Below are positions 34,228-43,745 of a DNA stretch of 64,000 bases, in pieces. This DNA comes from Larkinella sp. C7 (GTDB lineage: Bacteria; Bacteroidota; Bacteroidia; Cytophagales; Spirosomataceae). Under the pieces are notes generated by a model. That model was given only the letters and a program-made list of their open reading frames with translations. It was not told where the DNA came from and did no database searches. Where the stretch lies: positions 434,001 through 498,000 of the forward strand of contig NZ_VBSL01000001.1 in assembly GCF_006149005.1 (NCBI RefSeq), written 5' to 3'. A program made the translations under genes and the position numbers. Position 1 is the first letter of the stretch. Each line of letters begins with the position of its first letter.

Positions 34228-35805
34228 TCACCCCCGCTTTTTCGGCTGGTCCGGTTTGTTAATCGGCGTGGTTTCAGCCAGCTTTTCGCCCATCAATTGC
34301 CGGTAAACGCCATTGGTCCAGCCAAAACCGTCCTGATTCGGGTAATAGCCCCCGCCTGCCGTCAGCGTATCATCTTCCACATTATATTTTTCCATCATTT
34401 TACCGGTTTCCCGAAAAACCCGGTCGTTGAGGGCCAGCCAGCGGTCGCGCCCTTCTGCGGCTGTTTCCGAAAAACCGTAGTTCATAAGTCCCTTATACAC
34501 AATCCACTGCAAGGGTGCCCAGCCGTTCGGCGAATCCCATTGCTGTCCGGACCGAACCAGGGTCGTCACCCAGCCACCGGGTTTCAAAAAATCGCTCCGC
34601 AGCCGGTTATGAACACCCTCCGCCTGTTCGGGCGTGGCCAGTCCGAAAAACAACGGAAAAGCAGCCGCCAGCGTTTGGGCAGTCGTCCGCCGGTTAGTAA
34701 CCAGGTCATAATCAAAATAAAAGCCCCGGTCCTGATCCCAAAACGTCTGCGCAATGGCAGTTTTTCGGCTTTCGGCCAGCTGTTCAAACCGTTCCGACGC
34801 CGACACCTCACCGGTTTGGCGGTAGGCGTCACGCAACGTCAGTTCCAGCGAATACAGGAGACAGTTCAGATCGACCGGCAACAGGGTGGCCGCGCTGGTG
34901 GTAGCCATTGTCTGGCCGTCGCTGAACCAGCGGCTACTGAAATCCCAGCCCGACTCACAGGCGGCCCGCAAATGGCCGTAAAAAACCGTAGACTCGATCC
35001 CGACTGCATTGGCAGCTTCGGTCAGTTCCACTTCCTTGCGATAAGCTTCAGCGCGGGGCCGGGGTGTCGGATCAAAATACCGGTTCAGCACCGTGCCGTT
35101 TTCCAGCCGGGCCACGCGCTGGTCAAACGGACGATCCACGTCCAATCCTTCACTACTGGTCATCCAGAACGTATATTCCTGCCGCAAACGGGGCAGGTAG
35201 CGGGTCAGACCTTCCGGGCCGTCCAGTTCGGCCAGCAACTGCACCATCAGCGCAAAAACCGGCGGTTGTGAGCGGCTGAGGAAATAGGTCCGGTTACCGT
35301 TTGGAATGAATCCGTAGGTGTCGATCAGGTACGCAAAATTATTGACCATGTTCCGAATCAGATTGATCCGCCCCGCCTGTTTGAGTCCCAGCAGCGTAAA
35401 GTAACTATCCCAGTAAAAAATCTCGCGAAACCGCCCGCCCGGCACGACATACGGATGGGGCAGCGGCAACCGCGAACTGCCTTCCACCGGCACATCCGGA
35501 TCGCGTGTCAGGACATCCCAAAGCTGATCGATGTGGGCCGTGGTCGTCATCGTGGCATCGCTGACATAACCGGATGCGGGTGAATCGGGCAGCGTAAAAT
35601 GCTGGTCGACAAACGCTTTCAGGTAAAAATTGGGTTTGTTTTTTTGAGCTTCATACTGCGCCAGAATAGCCTCGGGAGCCATCAGCGGGACACTGTCCAC
35701 GAAGGTTTTCGAGTCGGAGAAAATACCGCTCAATTGAACATCCAGAAAAAAATCGCCAAATACGACATCCGGTGCCGGTGCCGTCTGATAGGTTGGTGGG
35801 AGCAT
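34228..35805 (-). CDS. treF: Alpha,alpha-trehalase, GH37, probably cytoplasmic
   Basis: It hydrolyses trehalose to two glucoses. The 525-residue protein carries both GH37 signatures: PGGRFREIFYWDSYF near 121-135 and QWDSPNGWAP near 425-434. Catalytic acids expected for the family lie in NAVGIESTVFYGHLRAACESGWDFSSRW and near the EKY stretch. There is no signal peptide (MLPPTYQTAPAPDVVFG), unlike periplasmic TreA, so it should use internal trehalose. It diverges from the TreS-maltokinase gene across 309 bp, which pairs breakdown with synthesis. Confidence 0.94.
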   Translation of the reverse strand: MLPPTYQTAPAPDVVFGDFFLDVQLSGIFSDSKTFVDSVPLMAPEAILAQYEAQKNKPNFYLKAFVDQHFTLPDSPASGYVSDATMTTTAHIDQLWDVLTRDPDVPVEGSSRLPLPHPYVVPGGRFREIFYWDSYFTLLGLKQAGRINLIRNMVNNFAYLIDTYGFIPNGNRTYFLSRSQPPVFALMVQLLAELDGPEGLTRYLPRLRQEYTFWMTSSEGLDVDRPFDQRVARLENGTVLNRYFDPTPRPRAEAYRKEVELTEAANAVGIESTVFYGHLRAACESGWDFSSRWFSDGQTMATTSAATLLPVDLNCLLYSLELTLRDAYRQTGEVSASERFEQLAESRKTAIAQTFWDQDRGFYFDYDLVTNRRTTAQTLAAAFPLFFGLATPEQAEGVHNRLRSDFLKPGGWVTTLVRSGQQWDSPNGWAPLQWIVYKGLMNYGFSETAAEGRDRWLALNDRVFRETGKMMEKYNVEDDTLTAGGGYYPNQDGFGWTNGVYRQLMGEKLAETTPINKPDQPKKRG

Positions 35806-36114
35806 TGTACCGTTTTTTTATGGGACTCTATTTCAGTAACCCCGAAAGCCGTTTCAAGGTTTTCCGGCCCCTACAGAGGTTACTACAACCCGGAACACCA
35901 GGTCCCAACGGGGCAACTATCAATAGCCCCGGATGCAATCCGGGGAAACGCGACACGAACCGGATTGTACACCGGGGAAACGGGATGCGAGCCGGATTGT
36001 ACGCCGGGGACGCGGGATATGACCAGAATAAGCGGTTTTCCCAAACATCTCGCTCCCGTATAAGTTAGTTTTAATAGGTAGACTGATTGAAACGGGACTT
36101 TTGACGAGAGAAAT
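35806..36114. repeat. Divergent intergenic region with three tandem 31-32 bp repeats
   Basis: Within this trehalase/TreS gap, the word CCGGAT(T)G-A-CCGGGG recurs at 35929, 35960 and 35992, giving a 31-32 bp period. The first copy forms a perfect hairpin, CCCCGGAT-GCA-ATCCGGGG at 35927-35945. The remainder contains the two promoters; TAGTTTTA near 36065 is a near -7 match for TreS. No gene is apparent. The repeats could be a dispersed Bacteroidota element or binding sites for a shared regulator. Confidence 0.6.
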
Positions 36115-39100
36115 ATGGCGACGAACAAAGCAGGCTTAGACGATAAACTCCACTGGTACAAGGATGCCATCATTTACGAATTACACATCAAAGCCTTTCG
36201 CGACAGCAGTGGCGACGGCATAGGCGATTTCCGGGGATTGCTGGAAAAACTGGATTATTTGCAGGATCTGGGCGTTACGGCCATCTGGGTGCTGCCCTTC
36301 TACCCATCGCCCCTGCGCGACGACGGCTACGACATCGCCGACTATTACAGCATCAATCCGTCGTATGGCAACATTGAACAGTTTCAGGAATTTTTGCAGG
36401 AAGCGCACAACCGCAACCTGAAAGTGATCACAGAACTCGTCATCAACCATACTTCCGATCAACACCCGTGGTTCCAACGGGCGCGAAAAGCGCCGAAAGG
36501 TTCGCCGGAACGCGACTACTACGTCTGGACCGACGACCCCAGTCAATACAAGGATGTCCGGATTATTTTTCAGGATTTCGAAGCCTCCAACTGGACCTGG
36601 GACCCCGTGGCCCAGCAATACTACTGGCACCGGTTTTTCCACCATCAACCCGACCTAAACTACGACAATCCGCTGGTTCAGGACGAAATCATCAAAATTC
36701 TGGATTACTGGTGTAAGATGGGCGTGGACGGTTTTCGGCTCGATGCAGTTCCCTATCTTTTTGAACGGGAAGGCACCAACGGCGAAAATCTGGCGGAAAC
36801 GCACGCGTACCTGAAAACACTGCGGAAACACATCGACGAGCATTTTCCGGGAACCATTTTTCTGGCCGAAGCGAACATGTGGCCGGAAGACTCGGCTTCG
36901 TATTTCGGTGACGGCGATGAGTGTCACATGAACTACCATTTTCCAGTAATGCCACGCATGTTTATGGCGGTTCAGATGGAAGACCGGTATCCAATTACCG
37001 ACATTTTCGACCAGACACCCGACATTCCGGAAAACTGCCAGTGGGCGATTTTTCTCCGAAACCACGACGAGTTGACGCTCGAAATGGTGACCGACGACGA
37101 GCGGGACTACATGTATAAAATGTACGCCAAAAATCCGAAAGCGCGCATCAACCTGGGCATCCGGCACCGGCTGGCTCCGCTGATGGACAACGACCGGCGG
37201 AAAATCGAGTTGCTGAACAGTCTGCTGTTTTCGCTGGCCGGCACCCCGGTTTTGTATTACGGCGACGAAATCGGGATGGGTGACAACGTGTACCTGGGCG
37301 ACCGCGACGGCGTTCGGACCCCGATGCAGTGGTCACCCGACCGGAATGCCGGTTTTTCGGTGACCAATCCGCAGAAGCTGTACCTGCCGGTGATTCTCGA
37401 TCCGGCCTACCATTACGAAGCTGTGAACGTGGAAACCCAGTGGCAGAACACCTCGTCGCTGCTGTGGTTTACGAAACGGATGATCAACATGCGCAAGCGG
37501 TACAAAGCGTTTGGGCGCGGGAATCTGACGTTTCTGAACGTCGAAAATCCGAAAGTGCTGGCCTTTACCCGCAGCTACGAAGGCGAGACGCTGCTGATTG
37601 TGGTCAACCTGTCCAAACACTCGCAACCGGCGGAGATCGACCTGATCGACTACAAAGGCTACCGGCCCGTTGAACTGTTCAGTAAAAACCGGTTTCCGGT
37701 CATTCGGGAAGACAGCCCGTACCCGTTTACGCTCGCACCCTATGATTATCAGTGGTTTTCGCTGCAAAAAGCACACCCGGATATCGATCTGGAAAATGCG
37801 CTGCCATCGCTGACGCTGGCGAAATGGGAAGACCTGACGCTGACCAAAGCGCGGACGACGCTCGAAAACGAGATTTTGCCGAACTACATGGCGAAGGCCC
37901 ACTGGTTTATCGGCAAAGGCCGGGAAATCGACAGTTTTGCCATCACCGATCAGGCGGTTATCCATCTGGACGACAAAACCGGCTCGCTCCTGCTGGTGGA
38001 GGTGTCGTATGAACAGGGGTTACCCGAATTGTATCAGGTTCCGGTCGTTTTCGTGCAGGGTGACCGGGCCAGCCAGATCGCCACGAGTTGCCCGCAGGCG
38101 GTTTTGGCAACCTTACAGCTTGGCGATCAGGACGGTTTGCTCTGCGATGCGTTTTTCACCGTCCGGCTGCATCAGTTGCTCTTCACCAAAATGGCCGCGA
38201 ACAAGGCCATTCCGGCCAAAAATGGCAAGCTGGTTTTTACCGGAAATGACAAGCTGAAAAGCTATCCGTTGAACGCCGGAGAGATCAAATCCAAAATGCA
38301 CACCGCCGACCGGGATTATACGGCCATTGCCTACGATAACCAGTTTTTCCTGAAAATGTACCGAAAAGTGGACTGGAACCTGAACCCGGACGTGGAAATC
38401 ACCCGGTTTTTGAGTGATGAAGCCCATTTTGAGTACGTTCCATCGTTTATCGGTACCATCGAATGGCAGTCTGAGAAAGGCTCAATTGCGTTGGGGATGA
38501 TGGAGGTGATGGTGGAAAATCACGGCGACGGCCACAGTTTTATGCTGGAACGGATTCACAATTTCATCGAGCGGATTCTGGCGCGGAACAAAGAGACACT
38601 GGCTTCGATTGTCCGCCAGGGAAATTGGAGCGAACCCTCCAGCTTTGATGATTTAACCGCCGAAAGCCGGGAATTGCTGGGTGGTACGGCTTCGGAAGAG
38701 GCCCGTCTGCTGGGCATCCGAACGGGTCAGATGCATCTGGCGCTGGCCAACACCACCAATAGGGACTTTGCCCCTGAGGAGTTCTCGTTGCACTACCAGC
38801 GGTCGCTATTTTCCGGTATGCAGTCGCTCGTTCGGGAAAGTTACCAGAGCCAGACCAAAAGCCTGAAGGATTTGCCGGACGACAGCCGCCGGGAAGTGGA
38901 GGACATTCTGGGTAAAAAGCAGGCGGTTTTGGCTGCTATGAAGCAGATTTATGACCACAAACTGGATGCGCTGAAAATTCGGATTCACGGGAATTATCAC
39001 CTGGGGCAGGTGTTGCTGACGGGCCGCGATCTTGCCATTCAGGATTTTGGCGGCAATCCGCTGCGGAGTTTCAGCACCCGGCGCATCAAACGGTCGCCGT

Positions 39101-39426
39101 TGCGGGATGCAGCCACGATGATCCGGTCGTTTTATTACGTTGCATACGAAGGTTTTCTGGCCACCAACCAGGTTCCGAAAGAGGACATTAATAACCTGCT
39201 GCCGTTTGCCGACTGGTGGGCGTACCAGATCAGCCAAATCTTCCTGAAAGCCTACCTCGACACTGTTGAGGAAGCGAATTTCTATCCAAAAAACCGGGCC
39301 GACCTTCGGGTTATGCTGGAAGCCTATTTGCTGGAACGAGCCATGTTTGACCTCAATGATGACTTGGCCAACCGCCCGGACCGGGTGCTGGCACCGGTTC
39401 GAATCATCAAAGCAATTCTTGATTGA
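36115..39426 (+). CDS. treS: Trehalose synthase fused to maltokinase (TreS-Mak)
   Basis: This is an 1103-residue two-domain enzyme. Residues 1 to about 560 are a GH13 trehalose synthase (maltose to trehalose) with nucleophile Asp210 in GFRLDA, acid/base Glu252 in FLAEANMW and Asp318 in RNHDEL. Residues of about 580-1103 are maltokinase-like, which in the GlgE pathway makes maltose 1-phosphate. The kinase loop reads HGNYHLGQ with Asn960, where maltokinases normally have Asp, and DFGGNP where DFEGEP is usual; Asp977 is kept. The kinase half may therefore be weak or altered. It is divergent from trehalase and upstream of OtsAB. No glgE or glgB is in the window. Confidence 0.93.
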   Translation: MATNKAGLDDKLHWYKDAIIYELHIKAFRDSSGDGIGDFRGLLEKLDYLQDLGVTAIWVLPFYPSPLRDDGYDIADYYSINPSYGNIEQFQEFLQEAHNRNLKVITELVINHTSDQHPWFQRARKAPKGSPERDYYVWTDDPSQYKDVRIIFQDFEASNWTWDPVAQQYYWHRFFHHQPDLNYDNPLVQDEIIKILDYWCKMGVDGFRLDAVPYLFEREGTNGENLAETHAYLKTLRKHIDEHFPGTIFLAEANMWPEDSASYFGDGDECHMNYHFPVMPRMFMAVQMEDRYPITDIFDQTPDIPENCQWAIFLRNHDELTLEMVTDDERDYMYKMYAKNPKARINLGIRHRLAPLMDNDRRKIELLNSLLFSLAGTPVLYYGDEIGMGDNVYLGDRDGVRTPMQWSPDRNAGFSVTNPQKLYLPVILDPAYHYEAVNVETQWQNTSSLLWFTKRMINMRKRYKAFGRGNLTFLNVENPKVLAFTRSYEGETLLIVVNLSKHSQPAEIDLIDYKGYRPVELFSKNRFPVIREDSPYPFTLAPYDYQWFSLQKAHPDIDLENALPSLTLAKWEDLTLTKARTTLENEILPNYMAKAHWFIGKGREIDSFAITDQAVIHLDDKTGSLLLVEVSYEQGLPELYQVPVVFVQGDRASQIATSCPQAVLATLQLGDQDGLLCDAFFTVRLHQLLFTKMAANKAIPAKNGKLVFTGNDKLKSYPLNAGEIKSKMHTADRDYTAIAYDNQFFLKMYRKVDWNLNPDVEITRFLSDEAHFEYVPSFIGTIEWQSEKGSIALGMMEVMVENHGDGHSFMLERIHNFIERILARNKETLASIVRQGNWSEPSSFDDLTAESRELLGGTASEEARLLGIRTGQMHLALANTTNRDFAPEEFSLHYQRSLFSGMQSLVRESYQSQTKSLKDLPDDSRREVEDILGKKQAVLAAMKQIYDHKLDALKIRIHGNYHLGQVLLTGRDLAIQDFGGNPLRSFSTRRIKRSPLRDAATMIRSFYYVAYEGFLATNQVPKEDINNLLPFADWWAYQISQIFLKAYLDTVEEANFYPKNRADLRVMLEAYLLERAMFDLNDDLANRPDRVLAPVRIIKAILD

Positions 39427-39502
39427 AAAGCCTTTCAAAACCAATCAAGCAAATCTCTGACAACCACACAATCCGTTGTGGTTCAGAAACTTAAATAACA
39501 TA

Positions 39503-39580
39503 TTTAGCATTCTGGAAATGGTTATTACCCGGATTAGAATTTTTCTAATCCGGGTGTTTCCCGAACCATTCCACGCTAAA
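39503..39580. promoter_or_regulatory. Large nested stem-loop between treS and otsAB
   Basis: A perfect 13-bp stem, ACCCGGATTAGAA at 39527-39539 and TTCTAATCCGGGT at 39543-39555, closes a three-base loop. It is nested inside GGAAATGGTT (39514-39523) facing AACCATTCC (39564-39572) and TTTAGC (39503) facing GCTAAA (39575-39580). No T-run follows, so it is more than a simple terminator. It may shape the message between the two trehalose genes. Confidence 0.6.
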
Positions 39581-39625
39581 TGGTCTTATTTAATTACTCG
39601 ACGTGATTAGTATAAACCATTCATT

Positions 39626-41827
39626 ATGAAGAACAATAGACTTATCATCGTTTCGTATCGGCTCCCTTTTGCCTTTGAAACCACCTCCGGTAGTACGACG
39701 CTGAAAGCTTCCTCAGGAGGATTGGTAACGGCCATGAAGTCCCTGGATTTCACAGGAGCCAGTGAAAAACCGGTTTGGGTAGGCTGCGCCGATTTCTCCC
39801 GCCGAACCTGGGAAAAGCACAAACACCTCGTCAACGAGGACTTTGAATATGTACCGGTTTTTTTAGACCGCAAAATTCAGCAGGATTTCTACAACGGTTT
39901 TTCCAATTCAGTCATCTGGCCGCTTTTTCATTATTTCACGACCTACGTCGATTACCAGGAAAAGGATTTTGTAGCCTACCAGAAAGCCAACGAAGCGGTT
40001 AGTGAAGCCGTTTCACAACTGATGAAACCCCAGGACATCGTTTGGGTACACGACTATCATTTCATGGGGTTGCCGAGGTTGATCCGTGAAAAAAAGCCCG
40101 ACGCGACCATCGGTTTTTTCCTGCACATTCCTTTTCCTTCCTACGAATTGATCCGGATTCTGCCCCAGAAATGCAAGGAATACCTGTTGACGGGCCTGCT
40201 GGGGGCCGATCTGGTCGGTTTTCATACCAACGACTACAACATCCATTTTCTGCAATCCGTCCAGATCAATCTGGGTGTTCAGCACAAAATATGGAAGATT
40301 AATTACCAGAACCGGCTTATTCAGTCAGATTCGTTTCCGGTCGGCATCAATTATTCGCTCTACCACGACGCCTACGACAACGCGGATGTGGTGGAAGAAC
40401 GGGCGGCTTTGAAGAATGCTTACAAAGATAATAAGATCATTTTTTCGGTCGACCGGCTGGACTACACCAAGGGCGTCATGCAGCGTCTCGATGCACTGGA
40501 AGCCTTCTTGCGACGCTACCCCGAATGGACGGAGCGGTTGACGTTTATCCTGGTGGTGGTGCCCTCCCGCGATGAAATTCTGAAATACGGCGAACGGAAA
40601 GTAATGATCGAGCAGGCCGTCGGGCGCATCAACGGAAAATACGGAACCCTGATCTGGCGGCCCATTGTTTACCGCTATGGTTCGGTACCTTTTCCGCAGT
40701 TGCTCGCACTTTATACGGCCTGCGATGTGGCCCTGATCACGCCCATTCGCGACGGGATGAATCTGGTTGCCAAAGAGTTTGTGGCGGCCCGCAAAGACCA
40801 CCAGGGCGTGTTGATTCTGAGTGAGATGACCGGAGCCGCCAACGAAATGAGCACCGCCCTGCACATCAATCCGATGGATGAAAATGAAGTTGCCGACAAA
40901 ATGAAAATCGCCCTGGAAATGGAACCGGAGGAGCAGGCCCGCCGGATTGCCATCATGCAGCGACGATTGAAAGAATACGATGTCAAAAAATGGGCTGGCA
41001 GTTTTGTCGACTGTTTATTGAATCTGCAAAGCTCCCAACAGACTGAGCCCGCACCCCTCTTGAAATCACAACCAAATTTCTCCCTCCAGGAACGCTATGC
41101 GCAGGCCCGTTCGCGGCTGTTGCTGCTCGATTACGACGGCACGCTGGTGAACTACAAGACCAAACCGGAACTGGCCGCTCCACCCATCGAAGTGATCAAC
41201 GTGCTGGGCAGGCTGGCGAGCCGCCGGGAAAACTACGTGGTGATCATCAGCGGACGCGACCAGCAGACGCTCGACGAGTGGCTGGGGTTTCTGCCCATCG
41301 ACATGGTGGCCGAACACGGTTCTTATATCAAACAACAGGGATTGTGGCGACGGGATATTCTGGACGACGGTTCGTGGAAACAGATTGTCAGCCCGGTTCT
41401 GATCGATTTCGTAACCCGCTGCCCCGGCTCGTTTATTGAAGAAAAAAGCCATTCGCTGGCCTGGCATTACCGCTCTGCCGAATCGGAAACCGGCTTTGTG
41501 CGGTCCCGCGAGTTGATCACTACGCTCGAAAACCTGCTGCCTTACCAGTTGCGGGTGATCGATGGCAATTGCGTGGTCGAAATCAAAAGCACCGAAACCG
41601 ATAAAGGCAAGGTGGCCAAGCAGTTGTCACTGGCCCGACCCTACGACTTTGTGCTGGCCATCGGCGACGACCGCACCGATGAAGATATGTTTACGGCCCT
41701 GACGCTGGAAAATCAGTATACCGTCAAGGTTGGTCCCGGCAGCACCCATGCCGCCCATCGGGTTGAAAACGTTCAGGAAGTCCTGGCGTTGCTGAAGGAT
41801 TTCAGTGCTGTAAATATGCCGCTTTAA
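39626..41827 (+). CDS. otsAB: Trehalose-6-phosphate synthase/phosphatase fusion (OtsA-OtsB)
   Basis: This 733-residue bifunctional enzyme makes trehalose from UDP-glucose and glucose 6-phosphate via trehalose 6-phosphate. Residues 1 to about 465 are the GT20 synthase (SGGLVTAMKSLDF, VWVHDYHFMGLPRL, SVDRLDYTKGVMQRLDALEA, PIRDGMNLVAKEF). Residues of about 490-733 are the HAD-type phosphatase with nucleophile Asp502 and Asp504 in LLDYDGTLV and the metal site GDDRTDEDMF. Eukaryotes and several Bacteroidota carry this fusion, whereas E. coli has separate genes. It follows TreS by 199 bp containing a strong hairpin. Confidence 0.95.
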   Translation: MKNNRLIIVSYRLPFAFETTSGSTTLKASSGGLVTAMKSLDFTGASEKPVWVGCADFSRRTWEKHKHLVNEDFEYVPVFLDRKIQQDFYNGFSNSVIWPLFHYFTTYVDYQEKDFVAYQKANEAVSEAVSQLMKPQDIVWVHDYHFMGLPRLIREKKPDATIGFFLHIPFPSYELIRILPQKCKEYLLTGLLGADLVGFHTNDYNIHFLQSVQINLGVQHKIWKINYQNRLIQSDSFPVGINYSLYHDAYDNADVVEERAALKNAYKDNKIIFSVDRLDYTKGVMQRLDALEAFLRRYPEWTERLTFILVVVPSRDEILKYGERKVMIEQAVGRINGKYGTLIWRPIVYRYGSVPFPQLLALYTACDVALITPIRDGMNLVAKEFVAARKDHQGVLILSEMTGAANEMSTALHINPMDENEVADKMKIALEMEPEEQARRIAIMQRRLKEYDVKKWAGSFVDCLLNLQSSQQTEPAPLLKSQPNFSLQERYAQARSRLLLLDYDGTLVNYKTKPELAAPPIEVINVLGRLASRRENYVVIISGRDQQTLDEWLGFLPIDMVAEHGSYIKQQGLWRRDILDDGSWKQIVSPVLIDFVTRCPGSFIEEKSHSLAWHYRSAESETGFVRSRELITTLENLLPYQLRVIDGNCVVEIKSTETDKGKVAKQLSLARPYDFVLAIGDDRTDEDMFTALTLENQYTVKVGPGSTHAAHRVENVQEVLALLKDFSAVNMPL

Positions 41828-41913
41828 TTGACAGGGATTGATGCTAAAAAAAGGCAGTAAAATACAATGACTTTCTCCTTCTGCTAGCTTAACTCTCTAA
41901 GCAAACGCATCGG

Positions 41914-43308
41914 ATGGATGTCCTCCTGGTTTTACTGCCTTTGGCTTTCTTGATTCTTGTTGCCTACCGCGGATTCAATGTCATCTTATTCGCACCTCTT
42001 GCTGCTTTGCTGGCCGTTCTGCTAGCCAACCCGGCTTACGTCCTGCCGTTTTTTTCGGGCGTTTTTCTCGATAAACTGGCCGGTTTTATCAAGCTCTATT
42101 TTCCGGTATTTTTGTTGGGGGCGGTGTTGGGAAAGCTCATCGAAATGGCGGGGTATGCCAAATCCATTTCCACGGCGGTAATCGCTATTATTGGCAAAAA
42201 CCGGGCGATGCTCGCCGTGGTGCTGGTGGGTGCCATTCTCAGCTACGGCGGGGTTTCATTGTTCGTCGTGGTGTTTGCCATTTACCCTTTTGCGGCCGAA
42301 CTCTTCAAAGCCAGCGACATTCCCAAACGCCTGATTCCAGCGACCATTGGCCTCGGCTCGTTTACCTTTACGATGGACGCCCTGCCGGGAACTCCTCAGA
42401 TTCAGAACATTATCCCGACTACATTCTTCAATACCGATGCCTGGGCCGCTCCCTGGCTGGGCATTTGCGGGAGTATTTTTATCTTTTCGATTGGCATGTT
42501 CTATCTGCAATGGCAACGAAACCTGGCGATCCAAACCGGCGAAGGTTACGGGAAAAACCACCTCAATGAACCCGAAAGACGGGCCGAAACGACGCTGCCT
42601 TCCGTCGGTATTGCGGTACTCCCGCTGCTCGTTGTGACGGTTTTTAACAAGGTTTTCACGAAGCTGATCCCGCAATACTACGGCAAAACGTTCGACTTCA
42701 CCAGCCTGGGGATGGAGGGCATTCCACCCATTGAGATTTCAAAATTAACGGCTGTCTGGGCGGTGGAAGGGGCACTGGTTCTGGGCATCCTCACCGTTCT
42801 TGTTTTTGCCTTCCGGGCCATCAAAACCGGTTTTACGGCGGGGCTTAACCTCGCCATCGGTGGTGCCTTGCTGGCCACGCTGAATACGGCATCCGAATAC
42901 GGTTTTGGGGCTGTCATCGCGGCTCTTCCGGGATTTAAAGTGGTGAGCACCGGCATCGCGTCCCTTTTCAAAGACCCGCTGGTCAACGAAGCCGTTACGA
43001 CCACGACGCTGGCCGGGATTACGGGTTCCGGTTCAGGCGGTTTGAGTATTAGTCTGGCCCTTATGAGCAAAACCTACCTCGAACAGGCCACCCAACTGGG
43101 CATCGATCCGGAAGTGCTGCACCGGGTGGCGGCCATGGCCTGTGGCGGCATGGACTCCCTGCCGCACAATGGCGCGCTGATCACCCTGCTGGCCGTAACC
43201 GGACTGACGCACAAACAGGCGTACAAGGACATTTTTATCCTGACCCTCGTCAAAACCGCAGCCGTGTTCTTTGTGATTGCGCTGTATTATGGCTTCGGTA
43301 TCGTTTAA
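41914..43308 (+). CDS. GntP-family permease (gluconate-type proton symporter)
   Basis: This 464-residue inner-membrane protein has 12 or more hydrophobic segments. The family motifs include LSYGGVSLFVVVFAIYPFAA, FTFTMDALPGTPQIQNIIP and a later GITGSGSGGLSISLALM. GntP-type carriers take up gluconate or similar sugar acids with protons; the exact substrate here is not known. It begins 86 bp after OtsAB and is followed by the 52-bp repeat array. No gluconate kinase or pathway enzyme is adjacent, which leaves the assignment at family level. Confidence 0.85.
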   Translation: MDVLLVLLPLAFLILVAYRGFNVILFAPLAALLAVLLANPAYVLPFFSGVFLDKLAGFIKLYFPVFLLGAVLGKLIEMAGYAKSISTAVIAIIGKNRAMLAVVLVGAILSYGGVSLFVVVFAIYPFAAELFKASDIPKRLIPATIGLGSFTFTMDALPGTPQIQNIIPTTFFNTDAWAAPWLGICGSIFIFSIGMFYLQWQRNLAIQTGEGYGKNHLNEPERRAETTLPSVGIAVLPLLVVTVFNKVFTKLIPQYYGKTFDFTSLGMEGIPPIEISKLTAVWAVEGALVLGILTVLVFAFRAIKTGFTAGLNLAIGGALLATLNTASEYGFGAVIAALPGFKVVSTGIASLFKDPLVNEAVTTTTLAGITGSGSGGLSISLALMSKTYLEQATQLGIDPEVLHRVAAMACGGMDSLPHNGALITLLAVTGLTHKQAYKDIFILTLVKTAAVFFVIALYYGFGIV

Positions 43309-43332
43309 AAGCCCCAAAGCCTGATACCCATG

Positions 43333-43740
43333 CAAAATGAACCATCCCTACGGGACTCATCCCCGGATAATCGGACGCAGTTCCTACAAAATGAGCCGTC
43401 CCGATGGGACGTGTGATGCAACCCGGTTTCCGCAGGAATCCCAAAAAATCCCAGCGGGATGATCCATTTTGTAAAAACGACCACACGAAATTCAAAACAA
43501 TCCCGTAGGGATGATTCATTTTGTAGAATCGCACCACACGAAATTCAAAACAATCCCGTAGGGATGCCCCATTTTGTAAAAACGACCATACGAAATTCAA
43601 AAAAACCCCGTAGGGATGCCCCATTTTGTAAAAACGACCACACGAAATTCAAAACAATCCCGTAGGGATGATTCATTTTGTAGAATCGCACCACACGAAA
43701 TTCAAAACAATCCCGTAGGGATGCCCCATTTTGTAGAATC
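43333..43740. repeat. Array of 52/53-bp tandem repeats with TCCCGTAGGGATG core
   Basis: Six units start at 43449, 43501, 43554, 43606, 43658 and 43711 (last one partial). Two forms alternate: a 53-bp form with GATTCATTTTGTAGAATCGC and a 52-bp form with GCCCCATTTTGTAAAAACG, both followed by ACGAAATTCAAAACAA. A higher-order period of 157 bp links 43501 and 43658. Two inverted, more decayed copies lie at 43333-43355 and 43384-43410. All units are alike with no unique spacers, so it is not a CRISPR array. It fills the gap between two convergent genes. Confidence 0.85.
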
Positions 43741-43745
43741 TTTTA

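Noticed and set aside
34150-35271. Plus-strand open frame of 373 codons opposite trehalase
   Set aside because: It overlaps both GH37 signatures of the real gene and starts inside the pyruvate kinase upstream region.
43449-43740. Possible CRISPR array
   Set aside because: Units of 52/53 bp are repeated in full with no unique spacers and no cas genes nearby; it is a simple tandem repeat.
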